Below, one piece after another: positions 63,285-64,000 of a stretch of DNA of 64,000 nucleotides; the first letter of the stretch is position 1, and each line of letters starts with the position of its first letter. The notes under the pieces are model-generated. The model had not been told where the DNA came from. It saw nothing but the letters and a program-made list of their open reading frames with translations, and searched no databases. The stretch comes from Moraxella sp035181385 (GTDB taxonomy: Bacteria; Pseudomonadota; Gammaproteobacteria; Pseudomonadales; Moraxellaceae), in assembly GCF_035181385.1 (NCBI RefSeq), contig NZ_JAXCJK010000001.1, positions 848,179 to 912,178 of the forward strand, given 5' to 3'. The translations under genes were made by a program, and so were the position numbers.

Positions 63285-63827
63285 TCAACAATCAATATTC
63301 AATCTACTTCCATATTTTTCTGAAACCATACCATTCATATTAACAACTATCTGAAAACTATGAGTTTTTTCTTTAAATATATTACAGTACTTGATATTCC
63401 CAAAATTGCCCCGAGGTTTGCCTGTATCGCCCATGAACTTTATATAATCCCGACCAGCAGAAACGCTCATACTGATTATACCATATCTAAGAGACAACGC
63501 CTCTTTAATGATAACAATATCCTTTTTCTTATCAAATTTATTATTTCTATTAGTATCGATAAAAACCAAAAGATTATCTTGAGCAACTTTACTACACACA
63601 TCATTATTCATTGGACAAATCAAGACATCTTGACCACGAATACGGCTTTCAATTTTTGCCAAGCGAATGGCCTCATGAATGTGCCTACGCACCTCACGTG
63701 CTTCAATTCGTTGCATCATGGCAATATAAGTAGGCTGTGCAAAAAAGATAAGTACAGCCACAATTGTAAGAACTGCCATCATTTCAACTAAAGTAAAACC
63801 ACTTTGCCAAAACCGTATCAAGACCAC
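63285..63827 (-). CDS. GspH/FimT-type minor pilin
   Basis: Type IV pilin-like protein of about 178-180 residues. Prepilin cleavage site in QSGFTLVEMMAVLTIVAVLIFF (G before FTLVE, E at +5), then a hydrophobic helix and a polar globular part with two cysteine pairs (ICPMNNDVC; YCNIF...NIDC). FimT/FimU members prime pilus assembly and are involved in DNA uptake in Acinetobacter. The start is GTG 63827 or, with better spacing to GAGAAG, TTG 63821. It is between the rRNA operon end and the nucleotidase. Confidence 0.88.
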   Translation of the reverse strand: MVLIRFWQSGFTLVEMMAVLTIVAVLIFFAQPTYIAMMQRIEAREVRRHIHEAIRLAKIESRIRGQDVLICPMNNDVCSKVAQDNLLVFIDTNRNNKFDKKKDIVIIKEALSLRYGIISMSVSAGRDYIKFMGDTGKPRGNFGNIKYCNIFKEKTHSFQIVVNMNGMVSEKYGSRLNIDC

Positions 63828-63874
63828 TTCTCAACCCCTCCTTTTAATTACATCACACCCCACTGTCAACCCCC

Positions 63875-63905
63875 AAAAACCCCCTCCAACAACCGTTGAA
63901 GGGGG
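63875..63905 (-). terminator. rRNA operon terminator
   Basis: Minus-strand stem CCCCCTTCAAC / GTTGGAGGGGG with one mismatch and loop GGTT, followed by TTTTT. It lies about ten bases after the 5S rRNA 3' end. Confidence 0.9.
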
Positions 63906-63913
63906 CTAAATAA

Positions 63914-64000
63914 GGTGCTGACGATGACCTACTCTCACATGGGCGAACCACACTACCATCGGCGCTAAGACGTTTCACTTCTGAGTTCGGGAAGGGATCA
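63914..64000 (-). rRNA. rrf: 5S rRNA, 3' part (5' part outside the window)
   Basis: The minus strand reads CCCGAACTCAGAAGTGAAAC, then TTAGCGCCGATGGTAGTGTG and CCATGTGAGAGTAGGTCATC, the conserved 3' two thirds of 5S rRNA with loop E and helix IV. About 87 bases are inside the window. The operon continues to the right and ends at the terminator to the left. Confidence 0.96.

Noticed and set aside
1..64000. CRISPR array, prophage, insertion sequence or intact defence system
   Set aside because: No regularly spaced repeats, transposase, integrase or restriction-type genes were seen; the region is core chromosome apart from the HNH remnant.

Overview
This 64 kb window is a stretch of bacterial chromosome from a gammaproteobacterium of the Moraxellaceae, most likely Moraxella. 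The base composition is AT-rich, with A/T tracts between genes. The divergent znuA / zur-znuC-znuB layout, the BfmR-like regulator almost identical to the Acinetobacter form, the dksA-gluQ pair and a MurD with a GSNAKST P-loop all fit that family. The species is not fixed by what I can see. Nearly everything is housekeeping; I see no prophage, insertion sequence, CRISPR array or intact defence system. The only mobile-type trace is an HNH endonuclease remnant beside smc.

Layout. 1-3.4 kb: smc (minus, running off the left edge), then the HNH remnant. 3.9-7.3 kb: TSUP permease, birA-coaX, MAPEG and OsmC proteins. 7.7-13.6 kb: rppH, lgt-thyA-folA, apbE, an unknown protein and a UbiH/UbiM-type monooxygenase. 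13.7-18.0 kb (minus): uvrC and the rpsP-rimM-trmD-rplS operon. 18.3-22.3 kb: an EnvZ-like kinase without an adjacent regulator, then bfmR-bfmS. 22.3-30.0 kb (minus): the full ATP synthase operon atpIBEFHAGDC. 30.3-33.6 kb: zinc uptake and its regulator. 33.6-36.2 kb: a CpdA-like phosphodiesterase, dksA-gluQ. 36.3-39.5 kb: ftsW, murD, PII protein. 39.6-44.8 kb: DUF2147 protein, secreted nuclease plus a small partner, mutY, ispA, tRNA-Phe, cytochrome b561. 45.0-48.6 kb: an orphan RND-type adaptor followed by a second two-component system. 48.7-53.8 kb: tail-specific protease, nagZ, family II pyrophosphatase, leuE. 54-58 kb: glyoxylate shunt (aceA, glcB). 58.4-60.4 kb: ubiC and glyA. 60.5-63.8 kb (minus): fimT-like pilin, a frameshifted 5'-nucleotidase, a 33-residue membrane protein, tatD and tcdA. 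The right edge cuts into a 5S rRNA gene transcribed leftwards, with its operon terminator.

Functional themes are folate/thymidylate metabolism (thyA, folA, glyA), envelope biogenesis (lgt, ftsW, murD, nagZ, prc), ubiquinone synthesis (UbiM-like, ubiC), energy (ATP synthase, glyoxylate bypass), zinc homeostasis and three sensor kinases.

The most interesting item is the 5'-nucleotidase at 62225-63276. It is split into two frames exactly at a canonical -1 slippery heptamer (T TTA AAT) that abuts a stop codon, so it is either a fresh frameshift or a programmed recoding site. Other structures worth checking are terminator-like hairpins between regulator and kinase in both two-component operons, a terminator-like hairpin in the rppH leader, a 15-bp inverted repeat between atpI and atpB, candidate Zur boxes, histidine-rich tails on Zur and ZnuC, and a 44-residue tail on GlyA.
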